A DNA stretch of 64,000 bases. Source: an uncultured Ulvibacter sp. (GTDB lineage Bacteria; Bacteroidota; Bacteroidia; Flavobacteriales; Flavobacteriaceae). The stretch is from assembly GCA_938083445.1 (NCBI GenBank), contig CALKCP010000003.1:124001-188000 (forward strand), in the 5' to 3' direction. The notes below the pieces were generated by a model. It was not told where the DNA came from. It worked only from the letters and a program-made list of their open reading frames with translations, and ran no database searches. Positions 19,105 to 28,365 of the stretch are shown here, piece by piece. Position 1 is the first letter of the stretch. Each line of letters opens with the position of its first letter. The position numbers were made by a program, and so were the translations under genes.

Positions 19105-19422
19105 ATGGCTTTAGAGATAACAGACGCAACGTTTGAAGAAACAGTATTAAAAAGTGATAAACCGGTAGTAGTCGATTTTTGGGCGGCTTGGTGTGGGCCT
19201 TGTAGAATGGTAGGGCCTATCATTGATGAAATTAGCAAAGATTACGAAGGTAAGGCTGTTGTTGGGAAGGTTGATGTAGATGCAAACCAGGAATTTGCGG
19301 CTAAATACGGAGTAAGAAATATTCCAACCGTTTTGATATTTAAGGGCGGTGAGTTGGTAGGGCGACAGGTAGGCGTGGCTCCGAAGGCTACTTATGCTGA
19401 AGCAATTGATGGACTATTATAG
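19105..19422 (+). CDS. trxA: Thioredoxin
   Basis: VVVDFWAAWCGPCRMVGPII, NIPTVLIFKGGE. Confidence 0.97.
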   Translation: MALEITDATFEETVLKSDKPVVVDFWAAWCGPCRMVGPIIDEISKDYEGKAVVGKVDVDANQEFAAKYGVRNIPTVLIFKGGELVGRQVGVAPKATYAEAIDGLL

Positions 19423-19446
19423 TATTAGTAAGAATTTATGACAGTA

Positions 19447-19471
19447 AAAGGTTCTCGTTTGAGAGCCTTTT
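19447..19471 (+). terminator. Intrinsic terminator
   Basis: aaaggttctc-gttt-gagagccttt followed by T-rich run. Confidence 0.8.
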
Positions 19472-19592
19472 CTTATTTTAGTGCATTGTCTAGACAAATA
19501 AAGCAGGACCGTTTTTTACTAGCTAGTATCCAACGAAACCTCTTAAAACCTAGTGTTAATTAAAAAGGTACCCGCTAACGGGGGCATAAAAG

Positions 19593-20135
19593 ATGAAAAA
19601 CAAAATGAAAGCTCAGGAGAAAATTGAGAATCAGCAATTAGAAGACCGTACTATATTTTTATGGGGGATGGTGAATGATAAGAGCGCGCGCCATGTCGTA
19701 GACCGTTTGATGTACCTAGACTCTTTGAATAATGATGAAATTAAATTATACATCAATAGTCCGGGAGGATATGTGACGAGCGGATTTTCAATGTACGATA
19801 CCATGCAATCAATAAAAAGTCCTGTTTCTACGATATGTACAGGATTAGCTGCGTCTATGGGAAGCATCATACTTTCAGCTGGGGAGAAAGGGCGACGTTT
19901 TATACAACCACATGCGCGTGTGATGATCCATCAGCCTAGTGGAGGAGCAAGAGGTCCGGCTAGTGATATTGAAATTTCGGCTCAGGAAATTGTAAAGACA
20001 AAGGAGTTAAGCGCTAAAATATTGGCTGATAACTGTGGGCAGAAATATGACAAAATCATGAAGGATTTCAATCGTGATCATTGGTTAGGGGCAGAGGAGT
20101 CTCTTGCTTATGGTATTGTGGATGGAATTTTGTAA
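19593..20135 (+). CDS. clpP: ATP-dependent Clp protease proteolytic subunit
   Basis: YINSPGGYVTSGFSMYDTM, GLAASMGS (Ser), MIHQPSGG (His), FNRDHWLGAEESLAYGIVD. Confidence 0.93.
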   Translation: MKNKMKAQEKIENQQLEDRTIFLWGMVNDKSARHVVDRLMYLDSLNNDEIKLYINSPGGYVTSGFSMYDTMQSIKSPVSTICTGLAASMGSIILSAGEKGRRFIQPHARVMIHQPSGGARGPASDIEISAQEIVKTKELSAKILADNCGQKYDKIMKDFNRDHWLGAEESLAYGIVDGIL

Positions 20136-20138
20136 ACG

Positions 20139-20181
20139 TAAGATGTGAGCCAATTGCAATTCTCAATTCTCACATCTTACA
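20139..20181. repeat. Inverted repeat with internally repeated words, possible terminator
   Basis: gtaagatgtgag (20139-20150) / ctcacatcttac (20170-20181), loop ccaattgcaattctcaatt. Confidence 0.6.
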
Positions 20182-20236
20182 TTCATAAAGTATTGCCCTT
20201 TATCTATTGTCTCATGTCTAATATCTAATATCTATT

Positions 20237-21166
20237 TTGAACATAGAAAAAGAAATAAACGAGATTACTGGGTTTAAGAATCTGGAGTTACTCGCTACCC
20301 AGGTAGTAGAGGGTTTTATTTCTGGACTTCATAAGAGTCCGTTTCATGGATTTTCGGCAGAGTTTGCCGAGCATAAAATCTATAACAATGGAGAGAGCAC
20401 GAAGCACATCGACTGGAAGCTTTTTGCCAAGACAGACAAGCTCTATACCAAGCGTTATGAGGAGGAAACGAACTTACGTTGTCATATTATTATTGACAAT
20501 AGTAGTTCGATGCATTATCCGGAAATAAAGGCTTTTGGGATTAATTCGTTGAATAAAATTGGGTTTTCGGTTTTAGCGAGTGCAGCGATCATGAACTTAC
20601 TAAAGCGGCAGCGCGATGCAGTGGGATTGAGTATCTACAGTGACACGTACGAGTTTTATGCTTCGGAAAAGGGAAGCGAACGACACCATCAAATGATTTT
20701 AGGGCAGCTTAATAATGCTATTTCAAATCCCAAAGCCCAAACGCAAACAAAAACGTACGAGTATTTACACCTTATTGCCGAGAAACTAAAACGTAGGTCG
20801 TTGGTTTTTTTATTTACCGATATGTTTCAGAGTGATGCCGATCAGGAGAAAATGTTTTCAGCATTACAACATTTAAAATACAACAAACACGAACTCGTTC
20901 TATTCCACACCTACGATAAGGAGAAGGAGGTAAATTTTGACTTCTCAAATCGTCCGAAGCGTTTTGTTGATGTGGAGACAGGGGAACATGTAAATATATA
21001 CGCCGATAATATAAAAGAAGACTACGAGAAAGCTGTGGAGCGGTATTTTAACGATTTGGAATTGCGCTGCGCTCAGTACCAAATTAAGTATGTTCGCACT
21101 AATATTAACGAGAGTTTCAACAAGATTTTAACTACCTATTTACTCGAGCGACAGAAGTTTGGATAA
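20237..21166 (+). CDS. DUF58 domain-containing protein
   Basis: SGLHKSPFHGFSAEFAEHKIYNNGESTKHIDWKLFAKTDKLYTKRYEEETNLRCHIIIDNSSSM; TTG start. Confidence 0.93.
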   Translation: MNIEKEINEITGFKNLELLATQVVEGFISGLHKSPFHGFSAEFAEHKIYNNGESTKHIDWKLFAKTDKLYTKRYEEETNLRCHIIIDNSSSMHYPEIKAFGINSLNKIGFSVLASAAIMNLLKRQRDAVGLSIYSDTYEFYASEKGSERHHQMILGQLNNAISNPKAQTQTKTYEYLHLIAEKLKRRSLVFLFTDMFQSDADQEKMFSALQHLKYNKHELVLFHTYDKEKEVNFDFSNRPKRFVDVETGEHVNIYADNIKEDYEKAVERYFNDLELRCAQYQIKYVRTNINESFNKILTTYLLERQKFG

Positions 21167-21191
21167 TAAGCAGAAGTTTTATTGAAAATTG

Positions 21192-21222
21192 TTTGTGGAT
21201 ATAGAATGTAGTTTTATATTTG
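21192..21222 (+). promoter_or_regulatory. Bacteroidetes-type promoter for tRNA-Asp
   Basis: TTTG (21192-21195) - N19 - TATATTTG (21215-21222), matching TTTG/TAnnTTTG. Confidence 0.8.
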
Positions 21223-21279
21223 CACTCGCTTCTAGAGATAGAGCAAGACAAGCTTTTAAAGTCTTTAAAATAGTAGCAC

Positions 21280-21353
21280 GGTCTGGTAGTTCAGTTGGTT
21301 AGAATACCTGCCTGTCACGCAGGGGGTCGCGAGTTCGAGTCTCGTCCAGACCG
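21280..21353 (+). tRNA. tRNA-Asp (GTC)
   Basis: Cloverleaf: GGTCTGG...CCAGACC acceptor, anticodon loop ctGTCac, TtCGAGT T-arm; CCA not fully encoded. Confidence 0.97.
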
Positions 21354-21453
21354 CATACTTCGACAAGCTCAGTAATCGAACTGAGGGAGGTTGAAACAAT
21401 GATGTTGTGTTGTGACACTTAAATGTGTCATGTGGTTTAGAAATAGACCGATG

Positions 21454-21484
21454 AGAAGCTTTTCCAAATGGAGAGGCTTTTTTT
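21454..21484 (+). terminator. Possible terminator downstream of tRNA-Asp
   Basis: agcttttcc-aaat-ggagaggct stem with G-U pairs, then T-run. Confidence 0.6.
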
Positions 21485-22026
21485 GTTTTTTAGGGGACTA
21501 TTTTCTAAACAAAATTGCCGCCATCTAAGGGAAAATAAGATTGAAAATTATTGTAGGGGATTCCTTGAGACAGTAGTAAGGTTTTTAACGGTAAGTTTTA
21601 AATATTTTTACAAAGAGTTGTATTCTTTACTAATTTCCTCTCCAACGCTCTAGAATACGTTACATGCTGCCTGATGTGGTTTGGTGAAGTTTGAGAATAA
21701 TTATATTCATTTTTTAGAGTAGATGTCGCCAAAAGTATTGCAAGAATGAGCTGTTATTAAAAGAATTTGTGTTAATTTTCCAGTTGCTTTCAAAAAGTAA
21801 TATTAGGACTAAAAAAATAACCTAGTTAAGGTAGTAAAATACTACAATTTGAAAACAAAATTATTAGCAGAGCATTAAGAAATATATTACTAGTTTGATG
21901 ATGTTTATTAAAAAAGCATTGCTAATGATTCAACAAGAGGATAGATTAAAAAGTGAGATTAGAATTTTATTGAGGGGAAAAAAGGGCTTCTGACAACAAT
22001 TCTAAATTTAAACAAACTGACGTTAT

Positions 22027-22740
22027 ATGAGATGTATTATTGTTGATGATGAAAAGAGTGCTAGATTCATTATCAGGCAACTTTGTAAAAAAGCAGGTGG
22101 GCTCGAGGTTGTAGAAGAGTTTTCAAGCGGAATTGAAGCTATTAAGTTTTTAAATAAAAATAAAGTTGATCTGGCATTCTTAGATATCCACATGCCCAGC
22201 TTCAACGGTTTTGATTTAATTGAATTATTAGAGCGTCCGCCTAAAGTCATATTAACGACTTCTGATTCGAATCTTGCCCTAGATGCTTTCAAATACGATT
22301 GTATTTTAGATTACTTAGTGAAGCCTTTAGAATTTGAAAGATTTCAACTCTCAATCGATAAGTTAGGAAAGAGAGATAATGAACAAGGGTTCCTTAGTGA
22401 AACTAAAACAGGGGCTCTAGAACCTGAAAAGAGCATGTTTATTAACGTGGGTAGACGATTGGTTAAAATTAATATTGATCACATAGACGTTATTACTTCG
22501 AGTGGAGACTATGTTAACATAAGCTGTGAACATGAGAACTATAAAGTACACTCTACCTTAAGTAATATTCTAAAAAAATTACCAACGAATCTATTTATAA
22601 GAGTGCATCGCTCTACGATTATCAATATCGATAAAATAATTGACATTGAGGATAACACATTACTTATCAAAAAGAACGTTGTTCCAATTGGAAGAACATA
22701 TAGAAATGAGTTGATGAAACGACTAAACTTATTAAAATAA
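22027..22740 (+). CDS. LytTR-family response regulator
   Basis: Receiver: IIVDDEKSARFIIRQL, AFLDIHMPSFNGFDLIELL, VKPLEFERF; LytTR: INVGRRLVKINIDHIDVITSSGDYVNI...FIRVHRSTIINIDKI. Confidence 0.95.
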   Translation: MRCIIVDDEKSARFIIRQLCKKAGGLEVVEEFSSGIEAIKFLNKNKVDLAFLDIHMPSFNGFDLIELLERPPKVILTTSDSNLALDAFKYDCILDYLVKPLEFERFQLSIDKLGKRDNEQGFLSETKTGALEPEKSMFINVGRRLVKINIDHIDVITSSGDYVNISCEHENYKVHSTLSNILKKLPTNLFIRVHRSTIINIDKIIDIEDNTLLIKKNVVPIGRTYRNELMKRLNLLK

Positions 22741-22843
22741 GCAGTCTAAAGATTGTCTGAGTCAAACAGAAAAGTTCAGACAATGCCCTATCTATAAACA
22801 AATGGGGATAATGACACCAGGCATCTCTGCTTAAGGGTTTTGG

Positions 22844-25585
22844 TTATAATGAGTACACAAATCGCACGGTTAGGAAACGTGGTTGGATGAATGTTTCTGA
22901 AATGAATACTGAAATATTATTTGCACTATTTCGAACTTGAGAATCAATGTCTAATATGTTGGTTGCCTTGAGTTCATATTCCCATTTTGCATCCTTATCC
23001 TTCCTATAGGATAAACTAGCATCCCAGTTTTGGAAGGAATTAATTTCACCCGTTTTATCACTTAGTGTGTTGTAGCTATAATTAGATTTGAAGGTGAAAG
23101 CTTTCCATACATAGGCATCAAACTCAATCGATGGGGCGTTGGTAAAGAAGGTTGTGCTCGTGTCACCTTGATTGTTGTTAGAAACACTATATCTATATTT
23201 TACGCTTACATTAGGTGCGTATTTATAATTGGTTCGTAAACCCGGGCTATACGTATGCGTAAAACTTTCGTTTAGGGATTGCCTTCCTTGTATAAATTGA
23301 TTGATCTTACTGTAGTTGAAATTCAGGTTAAGACTCGCTCTAAGTTTTCCGAAGGTGCGCTGAATACGTCCAAAAGCACTCACATTATCATCGGCAAAAC
23401 TTGAATTGAAAAAACTACTTGTTCTAATAACATTTTCAAAATTGGTGAGACTTCTTACCTGATCAATATTTTTGGTATAAGCCACCCGCGCGAAAATATT
23501 GGTATAGTTAAACAAGTTAAAGCTGCGATAGAATAAACTTATATTGTGTGACAAGGCATTTTGTAAATCCGGATTCCCCAATTGAATGTCATTGTAGTTG
23601 TTTAGCACTAAGCCACGAGCCAATCGTGTTACATCGGTGAACTGATTTTTCATGTTATAATTAAAGGTGAGGCTTTCACTCTTTTTGAGCTGTATACGCG
23701 TTTCAAAATCAGGGAGAATTTTGAAGAAATTGTCTTCAGCTTTCTCTCCAAATTGGCTGTTTTTATTTCCGTAAGCATGTACTGAAAAACCAGGGGTAAC
23801 CGTAAATTTCCCTACCTTTAATCGATAGTGCGCTCCTAAGTAGATGTCACTAAAATTGTATTCGGTATCGTTAATAGCAAGACCATCATTAATTGCAGGG
23901 GTTGGGTCAAATTGAGCCCCATTTTCTAAAAATTGAAAAATATCAGAATTAAATTCTTGTCGACTTAGAATTGTTCCTAAGGTAAAGTTGATGTTACTTT
24001 TTCCATTTAGAATGTTGTAATAATCGAGTTTGGCATCTAATTGATTCGATTTAATTCGTCTGTTTTGCCCTAGGTTGTAATCATTCAAGGAGTTGTCCAG
24101 ACCTAGTGCGTCTGCCGTTGGGTCGAAGGCATCTCTGTCATTTGGGTCTAAAGCGTCATTATTGGTTGGATCGTTATCCAATATTGCATTGTAAAAAGGG
24201 TCTTCATTTTTAATCAAGTGTTGTGCTTCAAATGCAAAAATATTCGTTTCATTTAAAGTGAAGTAGTAGTTTATATTCTGATTAATGCTAAAAGGTGTTA
24301 CTTCTTCTACTTGATCGATGTTTCCAACAACGGAAGAAAAAGAATTTTGTCTTTGGGAATCGTCAGAAAACCTTCCAAGTATATCGTAATCTATTTGATT
24401 TTTTAGATCGGGGGTGTACTTTGCACTCATTTTAACCAAGCCTTGATTGGAATTTTCTTTACCCGTTTGTTCAATTGCTTCATCAGGAATTCCAAGTTCT
24501 GCATCCGTATAGCGCACGAGGCTCGTCTCACGTGAATCGATTCGACTGCTATTGTAAATAAAGAATCCACTTACATCTAAGGCTTGAGTTGGCGAATAAC
24601 TGAAGTTCGTCGCAATTAGTTTGTTCTCGATTTTTTGAGCGTTGTCTTGACTCGTTAAAAAATTGAGGCTATTGTCACCTAAATTGATACTTGTTCCACT
24701 GGTGCTGCTAGGTTGTCTGAAACCGCCTCCAAATCCGCGAATATCCCGTCGTGTTAATGCCACTTCCCCAATATTATTTAAGTCTCCAATAACATTAAGA
24801 CTTACCTTTGGACTGTAATAAAAGAGTTTTGGCTGCACAATATAGAGCTCTTCGGTAGCTGCTATTCCAGAACCTCCAGTAACATTTCCAAACCAGAATT
24901 TTTCTTTACCCTCTTTAAGTTTGATATTGATGGCTACATTATCTTGGTTATTGGTCACACCGCTCATCTGACCCACCTCAGAGTAATTACGTAAAACCTG
25001 GATTTTATCAACGGCTTTTGACGGTATGTTCTTGGTAGCGAGTTTCGAATCTCCATCGAAAAAATCTTTCCCATTTACCATTAGCTTATTGACAACTTTT
25101 CCTTCAACTTCGATCTGTCCGTCTTCATTAATCTCAACTCCAGGAAGTTTTTTTAGGATGTCCTCAAGTTTTCTTTCTGTCCCGTTTTGAAAGGAGTCGG
25201 CATTATAGATCAGTGTATCTCCTCTTACAGTAACTGGCATTTCGTACGATATCTCAACCGCATCCAAGGTATTGTCTGCCACCAAAGAAAAATCTAAAAA
25301 GGCGTCTTCCGAAGTAGTGGTGAGAATGGTTTCAAATTGCTTCATCCCTAAATAACTCACTTGCATTTTGTACGTACCGTTCTTGCCAAGGGCAATCTGG
25401 TATTTTCCAGAACTATCTGTAATGGCATAGGATTCTAAAGCGCTAGTCTCCTGATTAATTGCAATAACATTGGCCAATTCAAGGGGTTCATCCCCGATAC
25501 TATCTCTTACAACACCTTGTAATTTGATTTGGGAGAAAGATATATTCACCACAAAAAGTAGGAGTAGGGTACTTAATCTATTCAT
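22844..25585 (-). CDS. TonB-dependent-receptor-like outer membrane beta-barrel protein with carboxypeptidase-regulatory-like N-terminus
   Basis: Signal peptide; GVVRDSIGDEPLELANVIAINQ...ITDSSGKYQIALGKNGTYKMQVSYLGMK; LEDILKKLPGVEINEDGQIEVEGKVVNKLMVNGKDFF plug; aromatic-rich barrel. Confidence 0.9.
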   Translation of the reverse strand: MNRLSTLLLLFVVNISFSQIKLQGVVRDSIGDEPLELANVIAINQETSALESYAITDSSGKYQIALGKNGTYKMQVSYLGMKQFETILTTTSEDAFLDFSLVADNTLDAVEISYEMPVTVRGDTLIYNADSFQNGTERKLEDILKKLPGVEINEDGQIEVEGKVVNKLMVNGKDFFDGDSKLATKNIPSKAVDKIQVLRNYSEVGQMSGVTNNQDNVAINIKLKEGKEKFWFGNVTGGSGIAATEELYIVQPKLFYYSPKVSLNVIGDLNNIGEVALTRRDIRGFGGGFRQPSSTSGTSINLGDNSLNFLTSQDNAQKIENKLIATNFSYSPTQALDVSGFFIYNSSRIDSRETSLVRYTDAELGIPDEAIEQTGKENSNQGLVKMSAKYTPDLKNQIDYDILGRFSDDSQRQNSFSSVVGNIDQVEEVTPFSINQNINYYFTLNETNIFAFEAQHLIKNEDPFYNAILDNDPTNNDALDPNDRDAFDPTADALGLDNSLNDYNLGQNRRIKSNQLDAKLDYYNILNGKSNINFTLGTILSRQEFNSDIFQFLENGAQFDPTPAINDGLAINDTEYNFSDIYLGAHYRLKVGKFTVTPGFSVHAYGNKNSQFGEKAEDNFFKILPDFETRIQLKKSESLTFNYNMKNQFTDVTRLARGLVLNNYNDIQLGNPDLQNALSHNISLFYRSFNLFNYTNIFARVAYTKNIDQVRSLTNFENVIRTSSFFNSSFADDNVSAFGRIQRTFGKLRASLNLNFNYSKINQFIQGRQSLNESFTHTYSPGLRTNYKYAPNVSVKYRYSVSNNNQGDTSTTFFTNAPSIEFDAYVWKAFTFKSNYSYNTLSDKTGEINSFQNWDASLSYRKDKDAKWEYELKATNILDIDSQVRNSANNISVFISETFIQPRFLTVRFVYSL

Positions 25586-25623
25586 GTTTTTTGGTTGTAA
25601 AGAGGTTTATTCAAGAAGACTTA

Positions 25624-26517
25624 CTATCTACCTTGACGGCCGCTGTTTCTTCCTCGGTTGTCTCGCATTTCCTGCATCTTACCAGTGATAATTTCATTGT
25701 ATTCTTTCTTGGTGACGACCTGGCCTTTATCTGGGGCCTCAATTTTAGTTTTCTCTTCTGGATTCATAACGATCTTCGAACATAGCATTGTGGTGTTTCC
25801 GGCACTTACCTCAAGGATTAAACCTGGAAGGCCCCAATATTCGCTCGGACCTTGGCTTACAGGAACCATAGGGGTGTACCAGGCAACAATCTCTAACATT
25901 TCAACTTCTTGTTCATCTTTCTTTTCCTCTTCTAATTTTGCTACATCACCAGTCTTAGTTGAGTCTGATTTTTTTGCTTTGTCTTTATTTTCGTCTCCTC
26001 CACGTCTATTTGTTCTAGTCCAGTTTACATCGCTGGAAGGTCTTGATGCAGTCGCCTTAAAACAAGTGTACTGCCCAATCTGTTTCGTTTCTGTACCCAT
26101 CTTCCACTCAAGGGGTTTCATTTCTTCCTTTATTAAAAACTGCTTTCCAAAAAATTCTTGATCCTGTAAGAAGATTTTCGTTTTTATATTTTTGTATTGT
26201 GGCCCCGCAGAGAAACTACTACCCCAAACACTGGGTGCTCTTCCTCCTACTGGCCCCGCCAACTTTTCATCTTCAATAAACATTGATTCTTCCTTGCTGA
26301 AAGTTAGGATATATGTTTTTTCTAACCATGGCTTCATACGCGCTTCCATTTGCTTTTTTTGCGCTTCGCTCATTTGTCCACCGCGGCTCCAGCGACTCAT
26401 ATCCATAGTCGTCTTTGAAAAATAATATGCTTTCCCTTGAAATTCTTGGGCACTTACTTGAACCGATAGTAACAATGTAAATGTGATGATGCTTAGTTTA
26501 ATGAGAGCAGATTTCAT
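25624..26517 (-). CDS. GLPGLI family protein
   Basis: Signal peptide; signature YWGLPGLILEVS. Confidence 0.92.
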   Translation of the reverse strand: MKSALIKLSIITFTLLLSVQVSAQEFQGKAYYFSKTTMDMSRWSRGGQMSEAQKKQMEARMKPWLEKTYILTFSKEESMFIEDEKLAGPVGGRAPSVWGSSFSAGPQYKNIKTKIFLQDQEFFGKQFLIKEEMKPLEWKMGTETKQIGQYTCFKATASRPSSDVNWTRTNRRGGDENKDKAKKSDSTKTGDVAKLEEEKKDEQEVEMLEIVAWYTPMVPVSQGPSEYWGLPGLILEVSAGNTTMLCSKIVMNPEEKTKIEAPDKGQVVTKKEYNEIITGKMQEMRDNRGRNSGRQGR

Positions 26518-26758
26518 GTAAAGAAAAATTTTATAAGTTGTTCAACAAAAGTATTGAAATAGTAAACGATTATACATTAGTTTGTCAAAAGATTAACACT
26601 GTCATAAATTTAAAGCTTCCCAAAAATTGCTCTATTTACCTTTGAAGAAACATGTCTTTCTTCATGTTTCTTCTCCCTTTGACCTTTGAAACTTTGTTTG
26701 GTTTAATCTAAAAAAAGGATTTGTTTATTTGAATAACAAATCTTAACATATTACAGCA

Positions 26759-28093
26759 CTAAAGAGCAAATAGTCTCCGTTTTAATATTTTTTGAATGTC
26801 CATATTGTCTTGTTGCGGAATTAAATAGTGTTCCAAGTCGTGGTGTGAATTAATGGTCTCTTGCCGATCGATAAAACCATAACCTAAGTACCTATTGTTC
26901 TTAACTAATACAAATGAATCTTCATTGGGTTCCCGGCCTTTTTCTTTAAGAAGTACATCTTTCGTGCTTTCTGATATATAGGTAATGGCTTTTTCCACCC
27001 GACTGTTATAGGCCTCAATATTCTCTTCATTTGAGCAAACACCTTTGCAGTTTTTTATACTAAAATGTGAGCAGCTAGAAACATTTTCCTGCAGGTGGCA
27101 ATATTTTGGACACAACGCAAATTTCTCACAAATCTGTTCTAAAAACGACCTACATTGTTGAAGGCTAAATAAAACGATTGTTGGAGTTGGGGCGCCCTTT
27201 GAAGCATTAAAAGCGAGGTGCCTAATACCACTTCGGTCGTAATAACTAAATATGGCGAAAGTTTTAGAAACGCGTTTTGATGCCGTATTGTATTTCGGAA
27301 AATGATGCTTGATAGCAGCATCTTCCATCAACAAGGCAATAAGTTCGCTACCCGAAAGTTCAAAATCTATATCTGCCGTTTCCCGGCATAGATCTAATTC
27401 TTTTTGCTTTTTGTCATGGAAATGACTCAGTACCCGTTTCTTGATATCTTTCGCCTTTCCCACGTAAATAATCGTACGTTTTTTATTCTTAAAATAATAG
27501 ATGCCCGGGGCATTTGGCAGTGCTTCAAAAACAGGCTTTGGCAAATGAGCCGGAAGGACGCTTTCCTTAGAATTTGCTTTTAAGAACGTCTCAAAAACTT
27601 CTGGAGCATTCTTATGAGCAAGTAGTTTCTGAAAAATAATCACTGTCGCTTCAGCATCACCTCTGGCTCTGTGTCGATCTACAATGTTCACATTCATGCT
27701 GACACATAATTTCCCTAAACTATAGGATTTAAAACCTGGAAATAGTTTTCGTGAAAGTCGGATTGTACATAATTTCTTTCTATGGAAATCAATTCCCAAA
27801 CGCTTAAACTCCCCGCTAATAACATTATAGTCGAAGTTTACGTTGTGAGCCACAAAAATGGCACCTTCAGTGATCGCTAGGATGTCGGCGCATATTTCTT
27901 CAAATAGGGGAGCATCGGCTACCATTTGATTGTCAATTCCGGTAAGCGCGGTGATTTGGCGCGGAATATAATCCATAGGATTTACCAAAGAAGTAAACTC
28001 GTCAATTACGTTTGTACCATCATATTTAAAGATAGAGATTTCAGTAATTCTGTTTGTTTTTCCAGTGGTTTCTACATCTATTATGGTGTACAT
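26759..28093 (-). CDS. DEDDh exonuclease fused to GIY-YIG (UvrC N-terminal-like) domain
   Basis: YTIIDVETTGKTNRITEISIF, HNVNFDYNVI, HRARGDAEATV; then NAPGIYYFKNKKRTIIYVGKAKDIKKRVLSHF. Confidence 0.92.
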   Translation of the reverse strand: MYTIIDVETTGKTNRITEISIFKYDGTNVIDEFTSLVNPMDYIPRQITALTGIDNQMVADAPLFEEICADILAITEGAIFVAHNVNFDYNVISGEFKRLGIDFHRKKLCTIRLSRKLFPGFKSYSLGKLCVSMNVNIVDRHRARGDAEATVIIFQKLLAHKNAPEVFETFLKANSKESVLPAHLPKPVFEALPNAPGIYYFKNKKRTIIYVGKAKDIKKRVLSHFHDKKQKELDLCRETADIDFELSGSELIALLMEDAAIKHHFPKYNTASKRVSKTFAIFSYYDRSGIRHLAFNASKGAPTPTIVLFSLQQCRSFLEQICEKFALCPKYCHLQENVSSCSHFSIKNCKGVCSNEENIEAYNSRVEKAITYISESTKDVLLKEKGREPNEDSFVLVKNNRYLGYGFIDRQETINSHHDLEHYLIPQQDNMDIQKILKRRLFAL

Positions 28094-28198
28094 CGTTTCG
28101 TGTTTCTTCTTTGCTAATACTAAAAATGGAGGGCTTTTGTTCCTTAAAATTACGTTTCAATGAAGCGTAATTAGACCCGTCTAAAGGTACTCTTTTTT

Positions 28199-28280
28199 CA
28201 GCCTCATGCTTTTAATTTTTACTCATTTCAAAGTTCAATTCGAGCCTATTTTTAGTGCTAAAAAAGAGCATTTGAGGCTG
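28199..28280 (+). promoter_or_regulatory. Candidate structured leader upstream of fhs
   Basis: cagcctca-tgct (28199-28210) pairs with agca-tt-tgaggctg (28267-28280); agcct at 28243-28247 offers an alternative partner for aggct at 28275-28279. Confidence 0.3.
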
Positions 28281-28365
28281 GATGCTATCATTATTAACCG
28301 CTTTTTTATCGATAAGCACACATTTATTATTAAATTGGGACTTCTATGAATCAAACAAAGAACAC

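Noticed and set aside
21280-21353. tRNA-Asp as integration site of a genomic island
   Set aside because: No integrase nearby and no direct repeat of the tRNA 3' end recognised downstream
25658-26161. 167-aa ORF antisense to the GLPGLI gene
   Set aside because: Shadow frame; the minus strand has signal peptide and the GLPGLI signature
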